A stretch of DNA of 64,000 bases from Lachnospiraceae bacterium (GTDB taxonomy: Bacteria > Bacillota > Clostridia > Lachnospirales > Lachnospiraceae). This document shows, piece by piece, positions 32,442-42,302 of the stretch. The stretch covers positions 248,001 through 312,000 of the forward strand of contig SVEF01000001.1 of NCBI GenBank assembly GCA_015057585.1, written 5' to 3'. The first letter of the stretch is position 1. The number at the start of each line of letters is the position of its first letter. Below the pieces are notes generated by a model, which searched no databases, was not told the DNA's origin, and saw nothing but the letters and a program-made list of their open reading frames with translations. The position numbers were made by a program, and so were the translations under genes.

Positions 32442-35063
32442 ATGGCAGAATATACGCCAATGATGATGCAATATTTGGAAACGAAGGAACAGTATAAGGA
32501 CTGCATTCTTTTTTATCGTCTCGGAGATTTTTATGAAATGTTTTTTGAGGATGCTGTCACTGTTTCCAGAGAACTTGAGTTGACATTGACAGGGAAAAGT
32601 TGTGGACAGGAAGAGCGGGCACCGATGTGCGGTGTGCCGTATCATGCGGCAGAAACTTATCTGACACGCCTGGTTAATAAGGGATACCGTGTGGCAATCT
32701 GTGAACAGGTGGAAGATCCAAAGGCAGCAAAGGGGCTGGTAAAACGTGAAGTTGTACGTATTGTAACCCCGGGAACCAACACCAACACACAGACATTGGA
32801 AGAAGGAAAAAATAATTATCTGATGTGTGTCTGCTATCTGGATGACACATTTGGTATTTCTACAGTCGATGTAACAACCGGAGATTATTATGCTACCCAG
32901 GTGACAGAACTTCGTCAGGCAGTGGATGAAGTAATTAAGTTCATGCCGTCGGAACTGATTTGTAATTCATCGCTTGTATTGTCCGGAATGGATCTGGAGG
33001 ACTTTAAGAATCGTCTCAATGTTTCAGTATGTACACTCGAAGACTGGTATTTTGATGAAGATGTCTGTAAAACCGAGTTAAAACAACACTTTAAAACCGG
33101 TACGATTGATGGACTTGGTTTAAAAGATTATGAAATCGGAACGATTGCAGCAGGAGCAGTGTTACGTTATCTGTATGAGACACAGAAAAACTCGTTAAGT
33201 CATATTACAAGACTGCTTCCGTATTCTACCGGAAAGTATATGATTATTGACAGTTCCACACGCAGAAATCTGGAATTGACCGAAACTTTGCGGGAAAAGC
33301 AGAAAAGAGGCTCATTACTTTGGGTTCTTGATAAGACAAAGACTGCAATGGGGGCCCGGATGCTCCGAAGTTTTATTGAACAGCCGCTGATTAAACAGCA
33401 GGACATTGAGGAACGTCTGGATGCCATTGAAGAGTTAAACCATAATGTAATTACAAGAGAAGAAATCAGAGAGTATCTGGATGCAGTTTATGATCTGGAA
33501 CGTTTGATGGGTAAGGTAAGTTATAAATCTGCAAATCCAAGGGACATGATTGCCTTAAAGACTTCGTTAAAAATGCTTCCGCATATTCGGTTTTTAATTC
33601 AGGAACTGGTTTCTCCGGAATGGAAACAGATTTATGAGGACATGGACAGTCTGGACGATTTAGCTGCACTGATTGAAGCAGCAATTGATGAAGAACCGCC
33701 ACTTACGATTAAAGAAGGCGGAATTATAAAGCCGGGTTATCATGAAGAAGTTGATCGGTTACGCCTGGCAAAAACAGAAGGGAAGAACTGGCTGGCCGCG
33801 TTAGAACAGGAAGAAAAAGAACGTACCGGCATTAAAAATCTCCGGATTAAGTTCAATCGGGTGTTCGGATATTATCTTGAAGTTACCAACTCCTACAAAG
33901 AACTGGTCCCTGAAACATGGATTCGCAAGCAGACACTGACCAATGCGGAACGTTATACGACGCCGGAACTAAAAAAAATGGAAGAAGACATTTTGGGAGC
34001 AGAAGATAAATTGTTTTCTTTAGAATATGATCTTTTTACGGAAGTACGTGAAAAAATAGCGGAAGAAGTTCTTCGTATTCAGAAGACGGCGAAAGCGGTT
34101 GCAAGGACAGATGCCTTTGCTTCGCTGGCGTTAGTAGCAGAAAGAAATCGCTATGTAAGACCGCAAATTAGTACAGATGGAGAAATTGTAATTAAAAACG
34201 GACGTCATCCGGTGGTGGAACGGATGATTTCGAATGATTTATTTGTAGAGAATGATACTTGGCTGAATAATAATGAAAAAAGAATCTCTATTATTACGGG
34301 GCCGAATATGGCAGGAAAATCCACCTATATGCGTCAGACGGCATTGATTGTTCTTATGGCGCAAATTGGAAGTTTTGTACCTGCAGAAAATGCCAAAATC
34401 GGAATTGTGGACCGTATCTTTACGAGAGTCGGAGCAAGCGATGATTTAGCATCCGGACAAAGCACATTTATGGTTGAGATGACAGAGGTTGCAAATATAT
34501 TACGGAATGCGACCAAAAACAGTCTGCTTATTCTGGATGAAATCGGACGTGGTACCAGCACATATGATGGTCTGAGTATAGCGTGGTCTGTAGTAGAGCA
34601 TATTGCAGATGCCAAAAAGCTTGGTGCTAAGACGTTATTTGCAACACATTATCATGAACTTACCGAATTGGAAGGACGTCTCCCGAGTGTCAATAACTAT
34701 TGTATCGCCGTAAAAGAACAGGGAGAAGATATCATTTTCCTCAGAAAAATTATCAAAGGCGGCGCAGACAAGAGTTATGGTATCCAGGTAGCAAGGCTTG
34801 CAGGTGTTCCGGAAGAAGTATTAAAACGTGCCAGGGAAATTGCAGATCAGTTAAGCGACAGTGATATTAATGTGCAGGCTCCGGTTGTGGCGATAAAGGA
34901 GACAAAGGCGTCTAAACAAAAGGAAACCGTAGGGCAGTTAAGTTTGTTTGATACACCGGACTATTCTGCAGTCATTGAGGAAATAAAAACTTTAGATATT
35001 TCCAAAGTTACGCCGATTGATGCATTAAACAAATTGTATGCATTACAGGAAAAACTAAAATAA
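32442..35063 (+). CDS. mutS: DNA mismatch repair protein MutS
   Basis: Encodes 873 residues, full length. The mismatch-reading motif is present in ILFYRLGDFYEMFFEDA near residue 24 (the F-Y-E of domain I). The clamp and lever domains follow, with NRVFGYYLEVTNSYKELVP near residue 470. The ATPase has Walker A in ITGPNMAGKSTYMRQTALI near residue 623, then DDLASGQSTFMVEM and Walker B in LLILDEIGRGTSTYDGLSIA. A C-terminal VGQLSLFD motif resembles the beta-clamp-binding peptide. It recognises base mismatches and recruits MutL. GAGGA precedes the ATG. Confidence 0.97.
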   Translation: MAEYTPMMMQYLETKEQYKDCILFYRLGDFYEMFFEDAVTVSRELELTLTGKSCGQEERAPMCGVPYHAAETYLTRLVNKGYRVAICEQVEDPKAAKGLVKREVVRIVTPGTNTNTQTLEEGKNNYLMCVCYLDDTFGISTVDVTTGDYYATQVTELRQAVDEVIKFMPSELICNSSLVLSGMDLEDFKNRLNVSVCTLEDWYFDEDVCKTELKQHFKTGTIDGLGLKDYEIGTIAAGAVLRYLYETQKNSLSHITRLLPYSTGKYMIIDSSTRRNLELTETLREKQKRGSLLWVLDKTKTAMGARMLRSFIEQPLIKQQDIEERLDAIEELNHNVITREEIREYLDAVYDLERLMGKVSYKSANPRDMIALKTSLKMLPHIRFLIQELVSPEWKQIYEDMDSLDDLAALIEAAIDEEPPLTIKEGGIIKPGYHEEVDRLRLAKTEGKNWLAALEQEEKERTGIKNLRIKFNRVFGYYLEVTNSYKELVPETWIRKQTLTNAERYTTPELKKMEEDILGAEDKLFSLEYDLFTEVREKIAEEVLRIQKTAKAVARTDAFASLALVAERNRYVRPQISTDGEIVIKNGRHPVVERMISNDLFVENDTWLNNNEKRISIITGPNMAGKSTYMRQTALIVLMAQIGSFVPAENAKIGIVDRIFTRVGASDDLASGQSTFMVEMTEVANILRNATKNSLLILDEIGRGTSTYDGLSIAWSVVEHIADAKKLGAKTLFATHYHELTELEGRLPSVNNYCIAVKEQGEDIIFLRKIIKGGADKSYGIQVARLAGVPEEVLKRAREIADQLSDSDINVQAPVVAIKETKASKQKETVGQLSLFDTPDYSAVIEEIKTLDISKVTPIDALNKLYALQEKLK

Positions 35064-35093
35064 GGACCGATGTGTCCGGATAAAGGATGATAT

Positions 35094-37007
35094 ATGAATA
35101 AAATTAATGTTTTGGACAGGCAGACAATTAATCAGATTGCTGCCGGCGAGGTTGTGGAACGTCCGGCTTCGGTAGCAAAAGAACTGGTGGAAAATGCCAT
35201 TGATGCCGGGGCAAGTGCTGTCACCGTCGAGGTAAAAGAAGGCGGCATTTCACTGCTTAGAGTGACGGACAACGGCTCCGGAATTGAGCATGAAGAAATC
35301 CGCACGGCTTTTTTACGTCATGCTACAAGCAAAATTAAGTCAGCAATGGATTTACTGACGGTTGGAAGTCTTGGATTCCGAGGAGAAGCTTTGTCCAGTA
35401 TTGCAGCAGTTGCCCAGGTGGAATTGCTGACAAAAACAAAAGAATCGTTTGTAGGATCGCGTTATGTGATTGAAGGTGGTGAGGAAAAAACATTTGAAGA
35501 AGCCGGTTGTCCGCAGGGAACAACGTTTCTTGTACGAAATCTGTTTTTTAACACGCCTGCCAGAAGGAAATTTTTAAAAACTGCCATGACGGAAGGCGGC
35601 TATATCAATGAACTGATGGAACGTATGGCACTATCACGACCGGATATTTCGTTTAAATATATGAGCAATGGAAAGGTTCTTCTGCATACAACAGGCGGAA
35701 ACGAATTAAAAGATATTATTTATCATGTATTCGGACGGGATGTGGCAATGTCATTGCTTCCGGTAGATTATCCGCAGGACGAAAAAGGAATTTCGATTTC
35801 CGGCTATATTGGAAAACCTCTGATTGCAAGGGGGAATCGTACACAAGAGAATTATTTTATTAACGGAAGATATATCAAATGTGCCATCATTAGCAAAGCC
35901 ATTGAAGATGCATATAAATCGTTTATGATGGGACACAAATACCCGTTTACTGCAATTCATATCAGGGTACCGGCAGAGTTTGTAGATGTCAACGTCCATC
36001 CTGCAAAACTGGAACTTCGTTTTGCTGATAATGAAGCGATTTATCATGCTATCTATAAGACGGTTCATGATGCGTTATCGGGCAAAAATTTAATTGTTCC
36101 TGTGTCGTTATCTGAAAAAGAGGAAAAAGAAGCACAGAAGAAACAAATCCTGATGCAGCAAAAAGTATCCGTTCCGGAACCGTTTGAAGAAAAAAGAAAA
36201 GAGATTATCTGTCGGGAAGTGCCAAAAACACCACCGGTGCCTCCGGTCCTGGTGAAAGAACGTCCGGCAGACTATACGGCGGAGCCACAGAAACAACCTC
36301 AGGTAAAAACATCGGTGCAAGCGGTAATTCCGGTAAAAAAAGAACCGGAACAAACGGAGAAGGAAGAAATTGTCAGCAAACCGCAGCAGATGGAGCTTCC
36401 TGTGGATTTGCTTGCAAAAGACAACAAAAAAGAGTTCCGGCTGATTGGACAGTTGTTTGCGACATACTGGTTGATAGAAATGGAACAGCAGTTGTTTATC
36501 ATAGATCAGCATGCTGCCCATGAAAAGGTGTTGTTTGAACGCACGATGCAGAAAATAAAAGAAAAAACAGAGATTATAACACAATCTCTGATGCCGCCGA
36601 TGATTCTTTCACTTTCCATGCGGGAGGCAGATTGCCTAAAGCAGAACCTTCCTGCGTTTGAAAAACTTGGATTTGTAATTGAGGAATTTGGCGGACTGGA
36701 ATATAAAGTTACCGAAGTGCCTGCGGATTTGGTGGCTGTAGACAGCAGGGAATTGTTATCTGAAGTGCTGAATACACTGCTTTCCGAAAGGGAATATAAA
36801 AATGCGGATTTAATATTGGAAAAAGTAGCATCGCTTTCGTGTAAGGCGGCGGTCAAAGGAAATCATACCATGTCCGAACAAGAGGCAAAGCAGTTGATTT
36901 CGGATATGCTTACATTAGATAATCCGTACCATTGTCCGCATGGACGTCCAACTACAATTTCCATGTCGCAGTATGAATTGGAACGTAAATTTAAGAGGAT
37001 TGTATAA
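35094..37007 (+). CDS. mutL: DNA mismatch repair endonuclease MutL
   Basis: Encodes 637 residues. The N-terminal GHKL ATPase has IAAGEVVERPASVAKELVEN in its first 35 residues, DNGSGIEHEE, and SLGFRGEALSSIA near residue 97. A Pro/Lys-rich linker spans residues ~340-430. The C-terminal domain carries DQHAAHEKVLFE, matching the DQHA-x2-E-x4-E endonuclease motif, and ends with CPHGRPTTISM. This indicates a nicking MutL, expected in an organism lacking MutH. It follows mutS by 30 bases. Confidence 0.97.
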   Translation: MNKINVLDRQTINQIAAGEVVERPASVAKELVENAIDAGASAVTVEVKEGGISLLRVTDNGSGIEHEEIRTAFLRHATSKIKSAMDLLTVGSLGFRGEALSSIAAVAQVELLTKTKESFVGSRYVIEGGEEKTFEEAGCPQGTTFLVRNLFFNTPARRKFLKTAMTEGGYINELMERMALSRPDISFKYMSNGKVLLHTTGGNELKDIIYHVFGRDVAMSLLPVDYPQDEKGISISGYIGKPLIARGNRTQENYFINGRYIKCAIISKAIEDAYKSFMMGHKYPFTAIHIRVPAEFVDVNVHPAKLELRFADNEAIYHAIYKTVHDALSGKNLIVPVSLSEKEEKEAQKKQILMQQKVSVPEPFEEKRKEIICREVPKTPPVPPVLVKERPADYTAEPQKQPQVKTSVQAVIPVKKEPEQTEKEEIVSKPQQMELPVDLLAKDNKKEFRLIGQLFATYWLIEMEQQLFIIDQHAAHEKVLFERTMQKIKEKTEIITQSLMPPMILSLSMREADCLKQNLPAFEKLGFVIEEFGGLEYKVTEVPADLVAVDSRELLSEVLNTLLSEREYKNADLILEKVASLSCKAAVKGNHTMSEQEAKQLISDMLTLDNPYHCPHGRPTTISMSQYELERKFKRIV

Positions 37008-37010
37008 CTT

Positions 37011-37973
37011 ATGAAAAAACCACTGATTATTTTAGCCGGGCCTACCGGAGTCGGAAAAACCAAACTATCGATTTCACTTGCCAAACGATTGAATGGAGAG
37101 ATTATTTCTGCCGATTCGATGCAGGTGTATCGGAAAATGAATATCGGGACTGCAAAAATCCGGCCGGACGAGATGCAGGGGATTTCACATCATTTGATTG
37201 ATATTCTGGAACCGGAGGAAGAGTTTAATGTGGTTTTATTCGCAGAATATGCCAAAAATGCCTGTGAACAATGTTATGAACGAGGGAAAATTCCAATTTT
37301 GGTCGGAGGTACCGGATTTTATATCCAGGCTCTTTTATATGATATTGACTTTACAGAAAATGATGACGATAAGACGTATCGTGAAAGTTTGGAACTGCTT
37401 GCGGAAGAAATGGGAAATGAATATTTGCATGAGATGTTAAAAAATGTGGACCCGAAAGCTGCCTGTAACATTCATCCGAACAATCGGAAACGTGTGATTC
37501 GTGCATTGGAATTTTATGAAAAAAGCGGACGGAAAATTTCGGAGCATAACGAAGAACAGCAAAAAAAGCAGTCTCCGTACAATTATGCCTATTTTGTTCT
37601 GACCGATGAGCGGAGCCTGTTGTATGAGCGGATTGACGCACGCGTGGAACTTATGCTGGAAGAAGGATTGATACAGGAAGTGGGAGCATTGCTCAATTCC
37701 GGAATCAGCAGAAAAACAGTATCCATGCAGGGGCTTGGATATAAGGAGATTGCTGCATATCTGTGTGGGGAATGTTCTTATGAGGAAGCGGTGTATATCT
37801 TAAAACGTGACACCAGACATTTTGCAAAGCGGCAATTGACATGGTTTAAGCGAGAGGATGCATCTATTTTTCTGAATCGTTCGGAGTTTGAACAGAACGA
37901 AGATGCAATTCTGGAAAAAATGATAGAAATAGTGAAAGAAAAGGAAATCACAGGAACAGGAGAAAATGTATGA
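37011..37973 (+). CDS. miaA: tRNA dimethylallyltransferase MiaA
   Basis: Encodes 320 residues. MiaA transfers the dimethylallyl group to A37 of tRNAs reading U-starting codons. The P-loop is ILAGPTGVGKTKLSISLAK, followed by ISADSMQVYRKMNIGTAK, ISHHLIDI, and the PILVGGTGFYIQALLY block near residue 95. TVSMQGLGYKEIAAYL occurs near residue 240. It starts four bases after mutL. The mutS-mutL-miaA order is shared with B. subtilis, but hfq, which often follows miaA, is absent. Confidence 0.97.
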   Translation: MKKPLIILAGPTGVGKTKLSISLAKRLNGEIISADSMQVYRKMNIGTAKIRPDEMQGISHHLIDILEPEEEFNVVLFAEYAKNACEQCYERGKIPILVGGTGFYIQALLYDIDFTENDDDKTYRESLELLAEEMGNEYLHEMLKNVDPKAACNIHPNNRKRVIRALEFYEKSGRKISEHNEEQQKKQSPYNYAYFVLTDERSLLYERIDARVELMLEEGLIQEVGALLNSGISRKTVSMQGLGYKEIAAYLCGECSYEEAVYILKRDTRHFAKRQLTWFKREDASIFLNRSEFEQNEDAILEKMIEIVKEKEITGTGENV

Positions 37974-39256
37974 AACATAAAATCCAGGCAATGTACCGTG
38001 AATTAAATATTTCCGAACCGGTACTTACGTATTGTACAGAAACAGAAAGCAAATTACAGGAACGGTTTCGAAAGATTGATGAGGTGGCAGAGTATAATCA
38101 GATGAAAGTGATTGCTGCCATGCAAAAAAACAAGTTAAGCGACATTCATTTTGCTGCAACGACCGGATATGGCTACAATGATCTTGGAAGAGATGTGTTA
38201 GAGGCAGTATATGCAGATATTTTCCGTGCAGAATCAGCTCTGGTACGTCCTTCTCTTACTTGCGGTACCCACGCACTTACGATTGCTCTTTCTGCCAATT
38301 TACGTCCGGGAGATGAGATTTTATCACCGGTCGGAAAACCATATGATACATTAGAAGGTGTGATTGGAATCCAGGAGTCCAAAGGTTCTCTTGCAGAATT
38401 TGGAATTACGTACTCCCAGGTGGATTTAAAGGCAGATGGAAGTTTTGATTTTGAGGGAATCCGTAAGGCAATTAACGAACGCACCAAACTGATTACCATC
38501 CAGCGCTCTAAAGGTTACCAGACCAGACCAACCTTGTCTGTAGAACAAATCGGTGAAGTGATTTCTTTTGTAAAATCCATCAAGCCGGATGTTATTTGCA
38601 TGGTGGATAATTGCTATGGCGAGTTTGTTCAGACCATAGAACCAACAGAAGTCGGTGCAGATCTTTGCGTTGGTTCGTTAATCAAGAACCCGGGCGGTGG
38701 TCTGGCTCCGATCGGCGGATATATTGTCGGTAAAGAAGAATATGTGGAAATGTGTGCCTATCGCCTGAATGCGCCGGGACTTGGCAAGGAAGTGGGGGCG
38801 ACTTTGGGCCTGAACCAGCAGTTTTTCCAGGGATTATTCCTTGCACCGACAGTAGTTGCCGGTGCACTTAAGGGCGCGATTTTTGCTGCGAATATATATG
38901 AAAAACTGGGATATCCGGTCATTCCAAACGGAACAGAACCCCGCTATGATATTATTCAGGCAGTAACATTGAAATGTCCGGAAGCGGTTGTGGCATTTTG
39001 TCAGGGAATCCAGGCGGCTGCACCGGTAGACAGTCATGTTGTTCCGGAACCATGGGAAATGCCGGGCTACCATTCGGATGTTATTATGGCTGCCGGTGCA
39101 TTTATCCAGGGCTCATCCATTGAACTGTCTGCAGACGGCCCAATTGCTCCTCCTTATGCGGTATATTTTCAGGGGGGACTTACCTGGTATCACGCAAAAC
39201 TTGGAATTATGATGTCGGTAGAAAAGATGAAGGAAGCAGGTCTCATTCATCTGTAG
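37970..39256 (+). CDS. methionine gamma-lyase family PLP enzyme (YnbB-like)
   Basis: Encodes 428 residues, overlapping miaA by four bases. It belongs to the family once called aluminium-resistance proteins, fold type I PLP enzymes related to cystathionine/methionine gamma-lyases. Visible blocks are FAATTGYGYNDLGRDVLEAV near residue 62, LTCGTHALTIALSANLRPGD, TIQRSKGYQTRPTLSVEQIG, VDNCYGEFVQTIEPTEVGAD and the PLP lysine in GSLIKNPGGGLAPIGGYIVG. The same gene lies downstream of miaA in B. subtilis (ynbB). Substrate is not known with confidence. Confidence 0.9.
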   Translation: MKHKIQAMYRELNISEPVLTYCTETESKLQERFRKIDEVAEYNQMKVIAAMQKNKLSDIHFAATTGYGYNDLGRDVLEAVYADIFRAESALVRPSLTCGTHALTIALSANLRPGDEILSPVGKPYDTLEGVIGIQESKGSLAEFGITYSQVDLKADGSFDFEGIRKAINERTKLITIQRSKGYQTRPTLSVEQIGEVISFVKSIKPDVICMVDNCYGEFVQTIEPTEVGADLCVGSLIKNPGGGLAPIGGYIVGKEEYVEMCAYRLNAPGLGKEVGATLGLNQQFFQGLFLAPTVVAGALKGAIFAANIYEKLGYPVIPNGTEPRYDIIQAVTLKCPEAVVAFCQGIQAAAPVDSHVVPEPWEMPGYHSDVIMAAGAFIQGSSIELSADGPIAPPYAVYFQGGLTWYHAKLGIMMSVEKMKEAGLIHL

Positions 39257-39271
39257 AAGGAGGGAAAACAT

Positions 39272-39532
39272 ATGAAGAAAAATTCAATTGTATTGTTAAT
39301 TCTTATGTTGGCAGGAGTAGTGCTTGGAGGCTTTCTGGGGCATTTGACAAGAGATATTTCCTGGCTTGCATGGTTAAACTATGGACAAACCTTTGGATTA
39401 ACCGGAAACGGGGGCAGTGCACTGGTACTGGAGCTGGGTGTGTTGACCATTCAGTTTGGTTTGCAGATTAAAATAACGATTGCCAGCATTATCGGCATGG
39501 TACTTGCATTTTTTATTTATCATAAGTTATAA
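39272..39532 (+). CDS. DUF4321 small membrane protein
   Basis: Encodes 86 residues. Two hydrophobic helices (residues ~5-24 and ~63-83) flank a Gly-rich extracytoplasmic segment with FGLTGNGGSALVLELGVLT. This matches DUF4321, a small family found next to miaA/radC or maf/radC in Clostridia. AAGGAGG precedes the ATG. No function is known; location just upstream of radC and mreB in this window suggests an envelope link but does not prove it. Confidence 0.88.
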   Translation: MKKNSIVLLILMLAGVVLGGFLGHLTRDISWLAWLNYGQTFGLTGNGGSALVLELGVLTIQFGLQIKITIASIIGMVLAFFIYHKL

Positions 39533-39580
39533 ATGTTTGATAAGGATTCTTCTTTTGGGAGAGACAGAAAAGAGGGATTC

Positions 39581-40279
39581 ATGAGAAAAAATTTAACAAT
39601 GAAACAGTTGCCGCCATCAGAGCGGCCCTATGAAAAATGTGAAACAACCGGTGCGGAGAGTTTATCAGATAAGGAACTGCTTTCTGTTATCATCCGCACC
39701 GGCACAAAAACAGAGCGGGCAGATGAGGTCGCCTTGCGGCTTTTAGAATATTGCGGCAATGACGGACTGCAGTCTTTGTGGAATATGAAAAGTGAAGATT
39801 TGAAAGATATTCCGGGAATCGGAAGAGTAAAATCAATTCAGATTTTATGTATCTGCGAACTTGCAAAACGTCTGGCAAGAGGAAAGCGTTTAGTCGGACG
39901 CAAGGTTTCTTCGCCGGAGGATATAATAGCGTATTATAATATCCATCTGAAATATCAGGAAAAAGAGTCTTTAATTCTACTGATTTTAGACAGTAAAAAC
40001 CGAATTCTTTCAGAAGAAATGTTATCTATAGGTACCATAAACACGTCGATTGCCGATCCGCGTGAAATCTTTTATACAGCACTAAAAAAGAATGCTGTGT
40101 CTATCCTATTGCTCCACAATCATCCAAGTGGAGATCCTACCCCAAGTACAGAAGATATTCTTGTAACAAAACGAATTAAGGATGCGGGAGCATTGCTGGG
40201 AATTCCGCTATATGATCATATTATCATCGGACAGAATTCTTATGTTAGTCTGAGAGGTGAAAAATATCTTGAATTTTAA
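39581..40279 (+). CDS. radC: RadC family JAMM-domain protein
   Basis: Encodes 232 residues. The start at 39581 follows AGAGGGA; an in-frame ATG at 39533 lacks any ribosome-binding site. The N-terminal helix-hairpin-helix region has LKDIPGIGRVKSIQILCICELAK near residues 80-103. The JAMM metal site is LLLHNHPSGDPTPSTEDI near residue 187, preceded by the conserved Glu-containing strand ILSEEMLSIGTINTS. Despite the name, a direct role in repair has not been confirmed for the family. It sits upstream of mreB, a common arrangement in Firmicutes. Confidence 0.95.
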   Translation: MRKNLTMKQLPPSERPYEKCETTGAESLSDKELLSVIIRTGTKTERADEVALRLLEYCGNDGLQSLWNMKSEDLKDIPGIGRVKSIQILCICELAKRLARGKRLVGRKVSSPEDIIAYYNIHLKYQEKESLILLILDSKNRILSEEMLSIGTINTSIADPREIFYTALKKNAVSILLLHNHPSGDPTPSTEDILVTKRIKDAGALLGIPLYDHIIIGQNSYVSLRGEKYLEF

Positions 40280-40301
40280 ATGTGATATTTTCGGAATGTG
40301 A

Positions 40302-40330
40302 TTGAAAACAACAGACAAAAGTGGTAGAAT
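40302..40330 (+). promoter_or_regulatory. candidate sigma-A promoter of the mreB operon
   Basis: TTGAAA (40302-40307) and TAGAAT (40325-40330) are 17 bases apart, 40 bases before the mreB start. No other good promoter is evident through rodA, so this may drive a long operon. Confidence 0.6.
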
Positions 40331-40369
40331 TAGATAGATTGGATAACTATGAAAAGAGGAGGAAGAAAT

Positions 40370-41395
40370 ATGAATACAAAAGTGTTTGGTATTGATTTCG
40401 GGACAAGTACAATTAAAATATATAGAAAGAATGAAGGCGTCATTTTTGATAAAAAAAACATTATTGCATTGTGTAACAATGAAGTAATGGCAATCGGAGA
40501 TGAAGCTTTTGAAATGCTTGGAAAAGCGCCGGATAATTTTCTGGTAACTTATCCGGTGAAAAACGGTGTGATTGCAGATATTGCAAACATGTTATCTCTT
40601 TTAAACAAGGCGTTTAAGCAGATTGCCGATAAGAGCGGAAAAATTACAGGAGCAGATATTATTGTAGCTTCCCCGACTGATATCACGGAAGTGGAAAAAA
40701 GAGCCTTTTTTGATTTGGCTGCCAATTCTATTGCAAAGCCGAAAAAAGTCCGGGTTGTGGAAAAACCGATTGCCGATGCCCTTGGGGCCGGTCTCGATGT
40801 GATGAATGCAAGCGGTGTTATGGTTGTTGATATCGGTGCAGACACCACAGAAATATCGATTATGTCTTTAGGCGGTATTGTTTTGAGCAAACTCGTTACC
40901 ATCGGCGGGAATAAATTCGATGATATTATTATCAGTAATGTGAGAAAAAAATACAATCTTGTCATCGGTAATAAGACGGCAGAGACTATTAAGAAAAAAC
41001 TGGCCTATGCCATCAATCCGGAACATGAAACCATTAAAGTTTACGGGCGTGATGTCATGAACGGACTTCCGACAGAAGCAGAAATTGATTCTGAGTTTGT
41101 ATATGAAACCATCAATGAGAGTCTTCATTCTATTGTGGATGCAGTTCGCATTATTTTAGAAAAGACCCCGCCAGAAATTTCTTCGGATATTATCGATTCG
41201 GGAATTTATATTACAGGCGGTTCTGCAAATATCAAGAAGATTGATGAATTATTTGCTAAAGAGACAGAACTTCCGATTTATGTATCCAATGATCCGGCTA
41301 ATACAGTCGTAAATGGTCTTGGAAAAATTTTAGAAGAAAGTTCAAAATATGACTGCCTCGCCTTTTCCTTAAAGCAGACTTATTACGGAGGCTGA
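40370..41395 (+). CDS. mreB: rod shape-determining protein MreB
   Basis: Encodes 341 residues; GGAGGA precedes the ATG at 40370, and the earlier in-frame ATG is upstream of that site. It is an actin-fold protein: phosphate-1 motif VFGIDFGTSTIKIYRKNEG, the connect region VRVVEKPIADALGAGLDVM near residue 135, phosphate-2 VDIGADTTEISIMSLGGIVL near residue 152, and the adenosine motif SGIYITGGSANIKKI near residue 285. MreB filaments guide lateral wall synthesis. It is the first gene of the mreBCD-PBP2-minCDE-rodA set. Confidence 0.95.
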   Translation: MNTKVFGIDFGTSTIKIYRKNEGVIFDKKNIIALCNNEVMAIGDEAFEMLGKAPDNFLVTYPVKNGVIADIANMLSLLNKAFKQIADKSGKITGADIIVASPTDITEVEKRAFFDLAANSIAKPKKVRVVEKPIADALGAGLDVMNASGVMVVDIGADTTEISIMSLGGIVLSKLVTIGGNKFDDIIISNVRKKYNLVIGNKTAETIKKKLAYAINPEHETIKVYGRDVMNGLPTEAEIDSEFVYETINESLHSIVDAVRIILEKTPPEISSDIIDSGIYITGGSANIKKIDELFAKETELPIYVSNDPANTVVNGLGKILEESSKYDCLAFSLKQTYYGG

Positions 41396-41396
41396 T

Positions 41397-42284
41397 ATGC
41401 CAAGAAAACGCAGAAGACGTAGGAGAAATGAAAAAAGAATAATTACCATTTTGCCTAAACATGTTTTTTTCCTTCTGGTTTTTCTGACAGCGGTGCTGAT
41501 GTTTTTGTCCTATCGTTTTCCGACACTGTTGTTGCCGGTAAGAAATGCGGTGGATACCATTGTATTACCGATGCAAAAGGGAATTAATGTAGTCGGACGG
41601 TCGGTTGCCGACCGGTTAGATACTCTGGAAAGCATAGAAGAACTTCAACAGGAAAACGATAGATTAAAAGCAGAACTGGAAATATTGCGTCAGGAAGCTC
41701 AAATCATTGCCAGTGAAAAGTACGAACTGGATGCCATGAGAGAACTGTTTAATCTGGATCAAAAGTATCCGGATTACGAAAAGGTTGCAGCCAGAATTAT
41801 TGCCCGCGAAAGCAATGGCTGGTACAGCGTTTTTACCATTGATAAGGGATACGAGGACGGCATTGCAGTTAATATGAATGTTATGGCGGGAAACGGTCTT
41901 GTCGGGATTGTTACGGCAGTACGTAAAAATTCCGCGACCATCCGGTCAATTATCGATGACAGCAGTAATGTCAGCGGTATGGTATTGCGTACATCAGACA
42001 CTTGCATTGTCTCAGGTGATTTAAATCTGGTAATGACAGAGGGAAAGATTAAAATTACTATGCTCCCTTTGGATACGACAGTACGCGAAAACGAAGAGAT
42101 TGTCACATCGCATATCAGTGATAAATATCAGCAGGGAATTTTAATCGGATATATCTCAAAAATTGAAGAAGATTCCAGCGGTATGACTAAAAATGCGTAT
42201 TTGACACCGGTTGTTGATTTTGAACATCTGGATGAAGTGCTGATTATAACAAAACTGAAAGAATCTTTTGATTTGGATGAATAA
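41397..42284 (+). CDS. mreC: rod shape-determining protein MreC
   Basis: Encodes 295 residues. A basic N-terminus (PRKRRRRRRNEKR) and one membrane helix (residues ~18-40) are followed by a coiled coil, SIEELQQENDRLKAELEILR, around residue 78. The extracytoplasmic beta-domain has YSVFTIDKGYEDGIAVNMNV and GNGLVGIVTAVRKNSATIRS, typical of MreC. MreC bridges PBP2 and the cytoplasmic elongasome. It begins two bases after mreB. Confidence 0.94.
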   Translation: MPRKRRRRRRNEKRIITILPKHVFFLLVFLTAVLMFLSYRFPTLLLPVRNAVDTIVLPMQKGINVVGRSVADRLDTLESIEELQQENDRLKAELEILRQEAQIIASEKYELDAMRELFNLDQKYPDYEKVAARIIARESNGWYSVFTIDKGYEDGIAVNMNVMAGNGLVGIVTAVRKNSATIRSIIDDSSNVSGMVLRTSDTCIVSGDLNLVMTEGKIKITMLPLDTTVRENEEIVTSHISDKYQQGILIGYISKIEEDSSGMTKNAYLTPVVDFEHLDEVLIITKLKESFDLDE

Positions 42285-42302
42285 CAGAAAGGAAGGAAAA
42301 AA